A DNA stretch of 20,865 nucleotides from an uncultured Eubacteriales bacterium. GTDB taxonomy: Bacteria; Bacillota; Clostridia; Lachnospirales; Lachnospiraceae. Position numbers and translations under genes: made by a program. Positions 1 through 7,064 of this stretch are shown piece by piece. The notes under the pieces are model-generated. The model saw only the letters and a program-made list of their open reading frames with translations. It was not told the origin of the DNA and searched no databases. Position 1 is the first letter of the stretch; each line of letters starts with the position of its first letter. The stretch is from contig UQYF01000043.1 of assembly GCA_900545175.1 (NCBI GenBank), positions 1 to 20,865 of the forward strand, read 5' to 3'.

Positions 1-126
1 CCCCAACGGCTCCGTCGGAAACAACCCCAACGCCGTCAGAAACCCCAACGGCTCCGTCGGAAACAACCCCAACGCCGTCAGAAACCCCAACGGCTCCGTC
101 GGAAACAACCTCAACTCCGTCCGAAA
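1..126 (+). repeat. 42-bp tandem repeat coding for a PTPSETPTAPSETT linker
   Basis: Three units begin at 1, 43 and 85. The first two are identical over 42 bp and the third diverges after about base 110. The array is cut by the window edge, so the true copy number is unknown. The in-frame 14-codon unit means copy changes alter linker length without a frameshift. Confidence 0.9.
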
Positions 127-953
127 CTTCAGCCGCAACCACGCTTCCGCCTGAGAACGCCGAGCTTCCGTTCATCAAGGATGAGGACGGCAAACCAGGC
201 TGGGAGGTTATCAACAGCCGTCTTGCCGACACAGACGAGGGCGGCAGGGTAATTGTTGAAATGAACGGCTCGACAGACGTTCATGAGGAAACATTCGCAC
301 TGATTAAAGGCAAGGATATAACTCTTGTTCTGGATATGGGCAACGGCTTCTCATGGGAAATCAACGGCAATGACGTTGATAGTCCTAAGAACGTCAACCT
401 TAGCGTAACCCCTGATGCTGATATACCCGTAAAGGTTATAAACAGACTGACAGGCGAATGCTACTGCACATCGTTTACTCTTGAATACAGCGGCGAATTT
501 GGCTTCATTGCCAAGCTTTCAATGGGTCTTGGCAAGGAAAACAAGGGACTTTACGCAAACCTTTATTACTATCTCGGAGATGGCGAGTTTGAGTTTATCG
601 GCTCCGCAAAAGTCAACTCCGAGGGCGTTGCAAAGCTTTCGCTGAGCCATGCTTCGGATTATGTGGTAATAGTTGACGAAACTGACCACGCTGCAGACAA
701 CGAAAGCGATGATGCTGAAAAGCCCGAAAGCGGCGAAACCGACCACGCTGCAGACAACGAAAGCGGTGATGCTGAAAAGCCCGAAAGCGGCGAAACCAAC
801 CACGCTGCAGACAACGAAAGCGGTGATGCTGAAAAGCCCGAAAGCAACGAAACCAACCACGGCACAGGCATTGTGGTATTCGGACTAATAGCAGTAATAA
901 TTCTGGCTGCGGCAGTAACAGTTGTTTTAAGCAGAAAGAAAAAGCAAAAGTAA
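1..953 (+). CDS. C-terminal part of a repeat-containing, membrane-anchored surface protein (5' end outside window)
   Basis: The reading frame is open from base 3 with no start codon needed, so the gene begins upstream of the window. It opens with a Pro/Thr/Ser/Glu linker (PTPSETPTAPSETT units). About 130 residues follow with alternating hydrophobic strands (around KGKDITLVLDMGNGFSWEIN to the HASDYVVIVDE motif), resembling a beta-sandwich module common in surface proteins of gut Clostridia. Next come three 19-residue acidic repeats starting D/NHAADNES, then one hydrophobic helix (GIVVFGLIAVIILAAAVTVV) and a basic RKKKQK tail. There is no LPXTG-type sortase motif, so it is probably held in the membrane by the helix with the rest outside. 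Ligand and role are unknown. Codon choice is richer in C/G-ending codons than in lepA. A strong terminator follows 15 bases after the stop. Confidence 0.85.
   Translation, partial: PTAPSETTPTPSETPTAPSETTPTPSETPTAPSETTSTPSETSAATTLPPENAELPFIKDEDGKPGWEVINSRLADTDEGGRVIVEMNGSTDVHEETFALIKGKDITLVLDMGNGFSWEINGNDVDSPKNVNLSVTPDADIPVKVINRLTGECYCTSFTLEYSGEFGFIAKLSMGLGKENKGLYANLYYYLGDGEFEFIGSAKVNSEGVAKLSLSHASDYVVIVDETDHAADNESDDAEKPESGETDHAADNESGDAEKPESGETNHAADNESGDAEKPESNETNHGTGIVVFGLIAVIILAAAVTVVLSRKKKQK
684..854 (+). repeat. 57-bp tandem repeat, three copies, acidic 19-residue unit
   Basis: Units begin at 684, 741 and 798 and are nearly identical, with a degenerate fourth start at 855. Each encodes 19 residues of the form [D/N]HAADNES[D/G]DAEKPES[G/N]ET. 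The array lies just before the membrane helix, where it would act as an acidic stalk. Unit number probably varies between strains by slippage (inference). Confidence 0.9.
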
Positions 954-967
954 AAGAATAATAATCA

Positions 968-999
968 GGCTCCCCACCTTATGTTGGGGAGCCTTTTTT
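968..999 (+). terminator. Rho-independent terminator of the surface-protein gene
   Basis: A 9-bp GC-rich stem (968-976 GGCTCCCCA with 985-993 TGGGGAGCC) has an 8-base loop and is followed by six T at 994-999. It lies 15 bases past the stop at 953. It also sits just after the minus-strand ORF ending at 1005, but the T tract is on the plus strand only. Confidence 0.9.
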
Positions 1000-1004
1000 C
1001 AGCC

Positions 1005-1133
1005 TTATTGACTTTGTTCCTTAGTCTGTGCAGGCAGGTTTTCCTTTGCATTGACGATATGCTCCGTCGTTAGCTGCTCGGAAAGCGCGCCTTTGCCCGG
1101 CTGTATCGATTCAAGGATAAAAAACTCTTCCAT
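1005..1133 (-). CDS. Possible small protein, 42 aa (hypothetical)
   Basis: Within 954-1270, a stretch of about 317 bases otherwise lacking a gene, the minus strand has ATG at 1133 and TAA ending at 1005. It encodes MEEFFILESIQPGKGALSEQ followed by LTTEHIVNAKENLPAQTKEQSQ. The composition looks protein-like (acidic N-terminus, balanced residues) and C/G-ending codons resemble those of the surface-protein gene. There is no clear Shine-Dalgarno; the bases before ATG are ACAGAAAAA. A TATAAT-type hexamer lies on the minus strand at 1152-1157, but its -35 is poor. It could be a real small gene, the remnant of a larger one, or chance. I do not recognise the family. Confidence 0.35.
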   Translation of the reverse strand: MEEFFILESIQPGKGALSEQLTTEHIVNAKENLPAQTKEQSQ

Positions 1134-1198
1134 TTTTTCTGTTAATATGGTATTATATAGTGATTTATGATGTTTTTAATCTGCTAGAACCAGCATAA

Positions 1199-1229
1199 CT
1201 GACCGGAGTGTTGTGCGGCGGATTATAAT
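1199..1229 (+). promoter_or_regulatory. Candidate lepA promoter
   Basis: A perfect -10 TATAAT lies at 1224-1229, about 42 bases before the lepA start at 1271. The best -35 is a weak CTGACC at 1199-1204 with a 19-base spacer. The -10 is convincing and the -35 is not. Confidence 0.45.
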
Positions 1230-1270
1230 ATCCGGTTGATTTAATTTTAAAATTAGAAATGAGGAAGAAA

Positions 1271-3082
1271 ATGTCAATAGACCAGAGTAAGATTCGTAAT
1301 TTTTGTATTATAGCCCACATTGACCATGGCAAGTCCACCCTTGCGGACCGTATTATCGAGAAGACCGGACTGCTTACCAGCCGTGAGATGCAGGCACAGG
1401 TGCTTGACAACATGGATATTGAAAGAGAACGAGGTATAACAATCAAGTCTCAGACTGTCCGTGTTGTATATAAGGCTGAGGATGGAGAGGAGTATATCTT
1501 TAACCTGATTGATACGCCGGGGCATGTGGATTTTAATTATGAGGTTTCAAGAAGTCTTGCAGCCTGTGACGGAGCGATACTTGTAGTTGATGCAGCGCAG
1601 GGTATCGAAGCACAGACTCTTGCGAATGTATATCTTGCACTTGACCATGACCTTGATGTCATACCGGTTATCAACAAGATAGACCTTCCAAGCGCCGAAC
1701 CGCAGAGAGTAATCGATGAGATAGAGGATGTCATAGGACTTGAGGCGCATGATGCACCGCTTATCTCAGCCAAGAACGGAATCAATATTGAGCAGGTATT
1801 AGAGGCTGTTGTGCATAAGATTCCGGCACCTAAGGGGTCGAAGGACAACCCTCTTGCAGCACTTATCTTTGATTCGCTCTATGACCCATACAAGGGAGTA
1901 ATAGTTTTCTGCCGTATCAAGGAAGGTACAGTAAGAAAAGGAACTAAGATAAGAATGATGGCTACAGGAGCGGAATTTGACACTGTAGAGGTAGGCTATT
2001 TCGGAGCAGGACAGTTTATACCATGCGATGAATTGACAGCAGGAATGGTTGGATATATAACTGCAAGTATCAAGAATGTGCGCGATACAAGAGTCGGTGA
2101 TACGGTTACGGATGCCGAGAGACCTTGCGCTGAGCCGCTTCCGGGTTATAAGAAGGTTAACCCTATGGTATACTGCGGTATGTATCCGGCTGACGGTGCA
2201 CATTATGCAGACCTTCGTGATGCACTTGAGAAGCTTCAGCTTAACGATGCATCACTTCAATATGAGCCTGAGACATCAGTTGCACTTGGATTTGGTTTCA
2301 GATGCGGTTTTCTTGGACTTTTACATCTGGAAATCATACAGGAGAGACTTGAGAGGGAGTATGATCTTGACCTCGTTACAACAGCTCCGGGTGTTATTTA
2401 TAAGGTGCATAAGACGGATGGCACAGTCATGGATCTTACCAATCCGTCCAATCTTCCCGATCCGTCAGAGATAGATTACATGGAAGAGCCTGTTGTGTCT
2501 GCTGAGATTATGGTTACTACCGAATTTGTCGGGCCGATAATGGAGTTATGTCAGCAGCGAAGAGGTGTATATCTTGGCATGGAATATATGGAGACTACTA
2601 GAGCACTCCTTAAATATGAGCTTCCATTGAACGAAATTATCTATGACTTTTTTGATGCGCTTAAGTCGCGTTCAAGAGGTTATGCTTCGTTTGATTATGA
2701 GCTTAAGGGCTATGTCCAGTCTAAGCTTTGCAAGCTTGATATCCTTGTCAACAAGGAAGAAGTTGATGCACTTTCATTTATCGTTCATGCTGACAGTGCC
2801 GCAGAGCGAGGAAGAAAGATGTGTGAGAAGCTTAAGGATGAGATTCCAAGACAGCTGTTCGAAATTCCTATTCAGGCAGCTATCGGCGGCAGGATTGTTG
2901 CCAGAGAGACTGTAAGAGCTATGCGCAAGGATGTCCTTGCAAAGTGTTACGGCGGTGATATTTCACGTAAGAAGAAGCTGCTTGAAAAGCAGAAGGAAGG
3001 AAAGAAGAGAATGAGACAGTTCGGTAATGTTGAGATACCGCAGAAGGCATTCATGGCTGTACTCAAGTTAGATGATAATTAA
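1271..3082 (+). CDS. lepA: Translation elongation factor 4 (ribosomal back-translocase GTPase)
   Basis: LepA/EF-4 is a ribosome-binding GTPase related to EF-G, implicated in back-translocation and in small-subunit biogenesis or stress tolerance. The protein is 603 residues, the usual family length. GTPase motifs are clear: G1 AHIDHGKS (15-22), RGIT (54-57), DTPGH (81-85) and NKID (135-138), followed by SAKNG near 170. The C-terminal region carries the basic LepA signature (GGDISRKKKLLEKQKEGKKRM interrupted here only for length), ending in VEIPQKAFMAVLK. An ATG at 1259 is in frame, but GAGGA at 1261-1265 overlaps it and sits 5 bases before the ATG at 1271, which I therefore prefer. In many Firmicutes lepA is followed by hemW; here gltX lies between them. 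Confidence 0.97.
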   Translation: MSIDQSKIRNFCIIAHIDHGKSTLADRIIEKTGLLTSREMQAQVLDNMDIERERGITIKSQTVRVVYKAEDGEEYIFNLIDTPGHVDFNYEVSRSLAACDGAILVVDAAQGIEAQTLANVYLALDHDLDVIPVINKIDLPSAEPQRVIDEIEDVIGLEAHDAPLISAKNGINIEQVLEAVVHKIPAPKGSKDNPLAALIFDSLYDPYKGVIVFCRIKEGTVRKGTKIRMMATGAEFDTVEVGYFGAGQFIPCDELTAGMVGYITASIKNVRDTRVGDTVTDAERPCAEPLPGYKKVNPMVYCGMYPADGAHYADLRDALEKLQLNDASLQYEPETSVALGFGFRCGFLGLLHLEIIQERLEREYDLDLVTTAPGVIYKVHKTDGTVMDLTNPSNLPDPSEIDYMEEPVVSAEIMVTTEFVGPIMELCQQRRGVYLGMEYMETTRALLKYELPLNEIIYDFFDALKSRSRGYASFDYELKGYVQSKLCKLDILVNKEEVDALSFIVHADSAAERGRKMCEKLKDEIPRQLFEIPIQAAIGGRIVARETVRAMRKDVLAKCYGGDISRKKKLLEKQKEGKKRMRQFGNVEIPQKAFMAVLKLDDN

Positions 3083-3090
3083 GCGATAGT

Positions 3091-3121
3091 TTGACAGGTT
3101 TTTGAAATTAATTTGTGTATT
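3091..3121 (+). promoter_or_regulatory. Weak candidate promoter for gltX
   Basis: A perfect TTGACA lies at 3091-3096, in the 85-base gap after lepA. The only candidate -10 is TGTATT at 3116-3121 with a 19-base spacer, which is poor. gltX may instead be read through from lepA, since no terminator is visible in the gap. A good ribosome site, GGAGGA at 3155-3160, precedes ATG 3168. Confidence 0.3.
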
Positions 3122-3167
3122 ACAGCGCTTAAAAATAGACAATATAAATTTTTTGGAGGAAAATATA

Positions 3168-4835
3168 ATGGATTACAACAGACTTGCAGAGTTATGTCTG
3201 CCGGACATTGATAAGACACCTGATTACTGGGAGAAACAGTTTCCGGCAAGAGAGCTTAAGAAGGGAGCACAGGTGACAAGACTTGCACCTAGTCCTACAG
3301 GTTTTATCCACCTTGGAAATCTCTATGGCGCACTTGCTGATGAGAGAATTGCACATCAGAGCGGTGGAACTTTCTATCTTAGAATAGAGGATACCGATGC
3401 CAAGAGAGAGGTTGAGGGAGCAGTTGATATAATTATCAATGTTCTTCGTTACTTCGGTATTGAGTTCGATGAGGGAGCAGGAATTGATAATCCTGAGATT
3501 AATAAGTATGGTCCATATTTCCAGAGACAGAGAGCTGAGATTTACCAGACATATGTGAAGGACTTAATTAGGAAGGGTCTTGCTTACCCTTGCTTCTGTA
3601 CGGAGGAGGAGCTTAACCAGATTAAGGAAGAGCAGATGAAGCATGATATTCTTACCGGCTATCATACGAAGTGGGCTAAGTGCCGTTGCCTAACATGCGA
3701 GCAGGTTGAGGAGAATATAAAGGCAGGTAAGCCTTATGTCATGAGACTTCGCTCACAGGGCGTTGAAGGTAAGGAGGTTACATTCAAGGATACAATCAAG
3801 GGCGAGATTTCATTCCCAGAGAATATTCAGGATGTGATAATTCTTAAGTCTGACGGAATACCGACCTATCATTTTGCACATGCGATTGATGACCACCTTA
3901 TGGGAACAACGCTTGTAATCCGCGGCGAGGAGTGGCTTTCAAGTGTTCCTACACATATTGAGCTTTTCAATATACTCGGATTTAAGAGACCTGACTATGC
4001 ACATACAGCTCACCTTATGAAGATGGAGCAGCTTGAAGATGGCACAATGAGTAAGAGAAAGCTTTCTAAGAGAAAGGATCCTGAGCTTTCACTTGACTTC
4101 TATCGTCAGGACGGATATCATCCTCACTGTGTTAAGGTATATCTTATGACACTTTTAAATTCCAACTTTGAGGAGTGGTATGACAAGCATCCTGACTCAC
4201 CGATTGAGGAATTTAAGTTTGATGTGCATAAGATGGCACAGTCAGGAGCACTTTTTGATATGGACAAGCTTCACAACATCTGCCGCAACGAGTTTGCCAA
4301 GATGGATACTGATGCAATCTATGATTTCCTCTATGAGTGGAACAAAGAGTACAATAAGGATATGGTTGACGTTTACTTTAAGTCGCCTGAGTACTTTAAG
4401 AAGGCACTTGAATTATTTATGGGTGTCGGTCAGAAGAGAAGACGTAAGGATTTTGAGTACGCTAAGCAGATTATGCCTATGTTCTCATTCTTTTTCGATG
4501 AGACATTTGTACCAAGCTATGATTTCAAGTATGACAATGCACAGGTTCGCGAGATTCTTGAGAAGTATCTTGCTTCATATGACCACAGTGCAGACAATAA
4601 CGGCTGGTTTAACAATGTAAAGGCTATAGCTGATGAGTGCGGATTTGCCTCAGATATGAAGGCATACAAGGCTAATCCTGAGAATTTCAAGGGAAGTGTG
4701 TCTGATATCGCAGAGGTACTTCGTATCACAATTACAGGAGCGCCTAACTCACCTGATTTATGGACAATTCTCCATATAATGGGCGAGGATAAGATGCGTG
4801 AGCGTATCAATAACATGCTTGAGAAGCTCAACTAA
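3168..4835 (+). CDS. gltX: Glutamate--tRNA ligase, long clostridial form
   Basis: This class I aminoacyl-tRNA synthetase charges tRNA-Glu with glutamate. The catalytic Rossmann domain has the HIGH-type motif in PSPTGFIHLGN (41-51), IEDTDAKREVEGA (73-85), RGEEWLSS (252-259) and the KMSKS-type loop KLSKR (298-302). An inserted cysteine cluster, CFC at 142-144 and CRCLTC at 172-177, with Y165 between them, resembles the zinc-binding insert of some bacterial GluRS. At 555 residues it exceeds the usual 465-500; the C-terminal part is helical and should bind the anticodon. The upstream in-frame ATG at 3102 is rejected because GGAGGA (3155-3160) points to ATG 3168. Specificity for tRNA-Glu alone or also tRNA-Gln cannot be read from sequence. 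Confidence 0.93.
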   Translation: MDYNRLAELCLPDIDKTPDYWEKQFPARELKKGAQVTRLAPSPTGFIHLGNLYGALADERIAHQSGGTFYLRIEDTDAKREVEGAVDIIINVLRYFGIEFDEGAGIDNPEINKYGPYFQRQRAEIYQTYVKDLIRKGLAYPCFCTEEELNQIKEEQMKHDILTGYHTKWAKCRCLTCEQVEENIKAGKPYVMRLRSQGVEGKEVTFKDTIKGEISFPENIQDVIILKSDGIPTYHFAHAIDDHLMGTTLVIRGEEWLSSVPTHIELFNILGFKRPDYAHTAHLMKMEQLEDGTMSKRKLSKRKDPELSLDFYRQDGYHPHCVKVYLMTLLNSNFEEWYDKHPDSPIEEFKFDVHKMAQSGALFDMDKLHNICRNEFAKMDTDAIYDFLYEWNKEYNKDMVDVYFKSPEYFKKALELFMGVGQKRRRKDFEYAKQIMPMFSFFFDETFVPSYDFKYDNAQVREILEKYLASYDHSADNNGWFNNVKAIADECGFASDMKAYKANPENFKGSVSDIAEVLRITITGAPNSPDLWTILHIMGEDKMRERINNMLEKLN

Positions 4836-4895
4836 AATGCATAGCATTTTGCTGCTGGCTTAACAGTAACAGAATTGCTGTCCGGCAAGGGCAGC
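4834..4895 (+). terminator. Weak hairpins after gltX, possible terminator
   Basis: Two small stems occupy the gltX-hemW gap. One is 7 bp (AAAATGC 4834-4840 with GCATTTT 4844-4850, 3-base loop). The other is 7 bp with one G-U pair (GCTGTCC 4877-4883 with GGGCAGC 4889-4895, 5-base loop), followed by TTTCT. Neither has a good T tract, so termination would be partial at best. Confidence 0.3.
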
Positions 4896-4920
4896 TTTCT
4901 GATATAAAATGAGGTTTTAC

Positions 4921-6099
4921 ATGAGTTATGATATAAGGGCACAAAAGGGGATATATGTACATATCCCCTTTTGCATTTCAAAATGTATATACTGCGATTT
5001 TTGTTCTGCCCCGGCAGATGATAAAGTCAAAGAAAGCTACGTTGATGCACTATGCAAGGAGATTGCTTTTGCAGGTAAAGAGGCAGTTAAAAACGGAGAT
5101 AACAGAAAAATCAGCACTGTGTTTTTCGGGGGCGGCACACCGTCAATCCTGCCACCGCATCTTTTTGCCAAAATAATGAGCACGTTGAGAAGCTTTTTTA
5201 CAATCGCATCCGATGCGGAGATTACCGTTGAGTGTAATCCCGGAACCTTAACGAGCCGGAAGCTTAAGGTCTATCGTGAGCTTGGTGTGAACAGGCTAAG
5301 CATAGGGCTTCAGTCGCCGGATAATGAAGAGCTGAGGGCTCTTGGCAGAATACATACCTATGAGCAGTTTGAGGAGTCATATTATTGTGCGAGGACAGAG
5401 GGCTTTGACAATATCAATATAGATATCATGTCGGCTATTCCATATCAGACAGTGTCCGGTTATGAGAAAAATCTTCGTAAGATAGTGAAGCTTAACCCGG
5501 AGCACATTTCTGCATACAGTCTTATTGTGGAGGAGGGAACGCCACTTTTTGACATGGTTGAGCGTGCCGGTAGTACAATTCTTCCATCGGAGGATGAGGA
5601 CAGGCAGATGTACGCGTTGACGAAGAAAATATTGGCGGATGCAGGCTATTATAGATATGAGATTTCCAACTATTCAAGACCGGGATTTGAATGCCGTCAC
5701 AATATATCATACTGGGAGCGGACAGATTATCTTGGCTTCGGAGTTGCAGCGGCTTCGCTTTTAAAGAAGTCAGAAAGTTATCCGGAGGACAGAAGATTTA
5801 CCAATACGTTTGATTTGGCAGGATATATAAAAAACCCAATTAATAATCATAGTGAGGAACAGCTTCTTACCAAGAATGATGAGATGGAGGAGTTCATGTT
5901 TCTCGGTCTGCGCATGATGGATGGAATTTCCAAGGAGAGCTTCAAGTGTGATTTTGGCACAAGCTTTGATGAGATATATGGAAGCATTGCAAAAAAACAG
6001 TTAGAGCAGGGACTTATAAGCTGCGAAGCAGACAGGATAAAGCTTACAGATATGGGAATTGATGTAAGTAATACCGTTATGGCTGAGTATATGTTATAA
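4921..6099 (+). CDS. hemW: HemW-type radical SAM protein (haem chaperone, HemN-related)
   Basis: HemW belongs to the HemN family but is regarded as a haem chaperone rather than coproporphyrinogen dehydrogenase. The protein has 392 residues, normal for HemW. The radical SAM motif is C18-X3-C22-X2-C25 in PFCISKCIYCDFCS, within the conserved YVHIPFC context. FFGGGTPS (about 60-70), the GLQS motif, and the HISAYSLIVEEGTPL and YEISNYSRPGFECRHN blocks are typical. The ATG at 4909 is in frame, but GAGG at 4911-4914 sits 6 bases before ATG 4921, so 4921 is preferred. A strong inverted repeat lies inside codons 8-18 (separate entry). No hrcA-grpE-dnaK follows, unlike the common lepA-hemW-hrcA order. 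Confidence 0.93.
   Translation: MSYDIRAQKGIYVHIPFCISKCIYCDFCSAPADDKVKESYVDALCKEIAFAGKEAVKNGDNRKISTVFFGGGTPSILPPHLFAKIMSTLRSFFTIASDAEITVECNPGTLTSRKLKVYRELGVNRLSIGLQSPDNEELRALGRIHTYEQFEESYYCARTEGFDNINIDIMSAIPYQTVSGYEKNLRKIVKLNPEHISAYSLIVEEGTPLFDMVERAGSTILPSEDEDRQMYALTKKILADAGYYRYEISNYSRPGFECRHNISYWERTDYLGFGVAAASLLKKSESYPEDRRFTNTFDLAGYIKNPINNHSEEQLLTKNDEMEEFMFLGLRMMDGISKESFKCDFGTSFDEIYGSIAKKQLEQGLISCEADRIKLTDMGIDVSNTVMAEYML
4942..4973 (+). promoter_or_regulatory. Terminator-like hairpin inside the start of hemW
   Basis: A perfect 13-bp stem (4942-4954 CAAAAGGGGATAT with 4961-4973 ATATCCCCTTTTG) encloses the 6-base loop ATGTAC, 21 bases after the hemW start codon. The stem has four G-C pairs flanked by A-U pairs and its 3' arm carries CCCCTTTT, the shape of an intrinsic terminator. 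It may lower translation or transcription of hemW, or may arise from codons of the conserved QKGIYVHIPFC stretch. Confidence 0.5.
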
Positions 6100-6137
6100 T
6101 AACAGAGCCGCCGGTAAAATATTGAGGCTGTGTCAGC

Positions 6138-6198
6138 ATAAGCATCCCCCTTACCCACCGCTTAGTGCTCTACACACTTGAAGCGGGGGATTGCTTAT
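6138..6198. repeat. Long imperfect hairpin, possible insertion-element end or small mobile repeat
   Basis: In the hemW to lipoprotein gap, ATAAGCA (6138-6144) pairs with TGCTTAT (6192-6198), and after a one-base bulge TCCCCC (6145-6150) pairs with GGGGGA (6185-6190). Inside this, CCGCTT (6158-6163) can pair with AAGCGG (6181-6186) and AGTG (6164-6167) with CACT (6175-6178), giving two competing folds around the same G5 block. There is no T tract. The layout resembles subterminal hairpins of IS200/IS605-type elements, but no transposase is present. Confidence 0.5.
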
Positions 6199-6276
6199 TC
6201 TGCGTTCAATTTTCAGGCAGCACTTTGAAGTAGTTTTTAGGTGATGCGCTGGTAAGTAATGAGAAAGGTGACAGTG

Positions 6277-6834
6277 ATGAAGAGATATCTTAAATATATT
6301 ATGTTGTTGGGTGTATGTATATTTGCACTTGCAGGATGTGCTAAGAAGGCAGATGCACAGCCGGAGAGCACGGAGATTGTGACAGCGGAAGTAGAAGTTA
6401 AGAGTGGGACTACGATAAATGATGGCGTTCTTCTTGTAGGAATATCGTCAAGTCCATATATTGCAGAGGATGAAAACGGAAAGGTTGAAGGCTTTGAGAT
6501 TGATCTTGCCAATGCGATAGGAGAGCTTACTCTATTGGATGTCAAATTCGTGAAGATGAAGTATAGCGGAATATATGCGGAGCTTGACACAAGCGCATTT
6601 GACTGTGTGATAAGCGGAGTGGCTATATCTGATAATGTCGATAACGTATATGATTTTTCGGTACCATATTATACGGATGACAATGGAAATAATTTAGGTG
6701 CAGTTGTAAAATCCGGAAACAATAAGCTTCTTAATGTTCTCAACAAATCAATAGCTGTTCTTAAAAATAACGGCAAAATGGATGAGCTGAGCGAGAAGTG
6801 GTTCCCTGTAGAGGAGACATCATCGGAAGAATGA
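6277..6834 (+). CDS. Truncated substrate-binding lipoprotein (SBP_bac_3 type) lacking lobe 2
   Basis: Full-length relatives (about 250-280 aa) bind amino acids for ABC importers with two lobes. This one has 185 residues. It has a lipoprotein signal with lipobox LAGC (cysteine 21), then lobe 1 from GVLLVGISSSPY (50-60) through EGFEIDLANAIG and DFSVPYYTD (126-134). At that point the sequence jumps to the family's C-terminal segment, KSGNNKLLNVLNKSIAVLK then NNGKMDELSEKWF. The second lobe, roughly 90-100 residues, is absent in frame. The ligand-binding Arg normally found in the SITPERKKVVDF-type motif is V121 here (AISDNVDNVYDF). No transporter permease or ATPase is adjacent. Start 6277 is preferred over ATG 6259 because AAAGGTG (6264-6270) sits 6 bases upstream. 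It may be a decayed gene still in frame, or a repurposed sensor-like lipoprotein. Confidence 0.8.
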   Translation: MKRYLKYIMLLGVCIFALAGCAKKADAQPESTEIVTAEVEVKSGTTINDGVLLVGISSSPYIAEDENGKVEGFEIDLANAIGELTLLDVKFVKMKYSGIYAELDTSAFDCVISGVAISDNVDNVYDFSVPYYTDDNGNNLGAVVKSGNNKLLNVLNKSIAVLKNNGKMDELSEKWFPVEETSSEE

Positions 6835-6946
6835 TAAAATAGCTGTTCAGTGTTAAATAATATTCGGATAAGTGAATGCATTAGATAACATCGATTGCAT
6901 AATAAGAATATTACTCATACAGCCACAAATATTTTGCAAAAAGTAC

Positions 6947-6975
6947 TTGCATTCGCAGTCGAATAGTGATATATT
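6947..6975 (+). promoter_or_regulatory. Promoter of queT and its riboswitch leader
   Basis: TTGCAT at 6947-6952 and TATATT at 6970-6975 are separated by exactly 17 bases, giving a transcription start near 6982. This would make a leader of about 80 bases containing the preQ1 element. The preceding 6835-6946 holds no recognisable gene. Confidence 0.65.
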
Positions 6976-6977
6976 AA

Positions 6978-7005
6978 GCAAGCTCTGTTTTGATACAGAG
7001 CTTGT
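6978..7005 (+). promoter_or_regulatory. Stem-loop at the 5' end of the queT leader
   Basis: A perfect 10-bp stem (CAAGCTCTGT 6979-6988 with ACAGAGCTTG 6995-7004) with a 6-base loop lies at or next to the predicted transcription start and 11 bases before the riboswitch. It has no T tract. It may stabilise the 5' end of the transcript. Confidence 0.5.
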
Positions 7006-7015
7006 ACTATTTATC

Positions 7016-7057
7016 CGAGTGTTCGTAACCATCCACTCGTAAAACAAAACTAAGGAG
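7016..7057 (+). promoter_or_regulatory. PreQ1-I riboswitch controlling queT translation
   Basis: Stem P1 is CGAGTG (7016-7021) with CACTCG (7034-7039). It encloses a 12-base loop TTCGTAACCATC that starts with UUC and ends with C, the position that contacts preQ1 in this class. An A-rich tail, TAAAACAAAACTAAGGAG (7040-7057), follows directly and contains the ribosome site AAGGAG. Known preQ1-I aptamers have this small H-type pseudoknot with an AACUAAGG-like tail. The gene 8 bases downstream is a QueT-family transporter, which fits. Because the tail includes the Shine-Dalgarno and no terminator lies between, control should be at translation initiation: preQ1 binding hides the ribosome site. The exact P2 pairing was not resolved by eye. 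Confidence 0.8.
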
Positions 7058-7064
7058 ATTAAAA

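Noticed and set aside
1..126. Direct repeats considered as a CRISPR array
   Set aside because: The repeats are contiguous 42-bp coding units without spacers and stay in frame.
519..888. Overlapping open frames on both strands across the 57-bp repeats
   Set aside because: They are by-products of the tandem repeat in the surface-protein frame; their low-complexity translations have no start signals.
6865..7019. CGGATAA and TTATCCG flanking the queT promoter as a long-range stem
   Set aside because: Only 7 bp over about 150 bases, and the right arm is partly needed for riboswitch stem P1.
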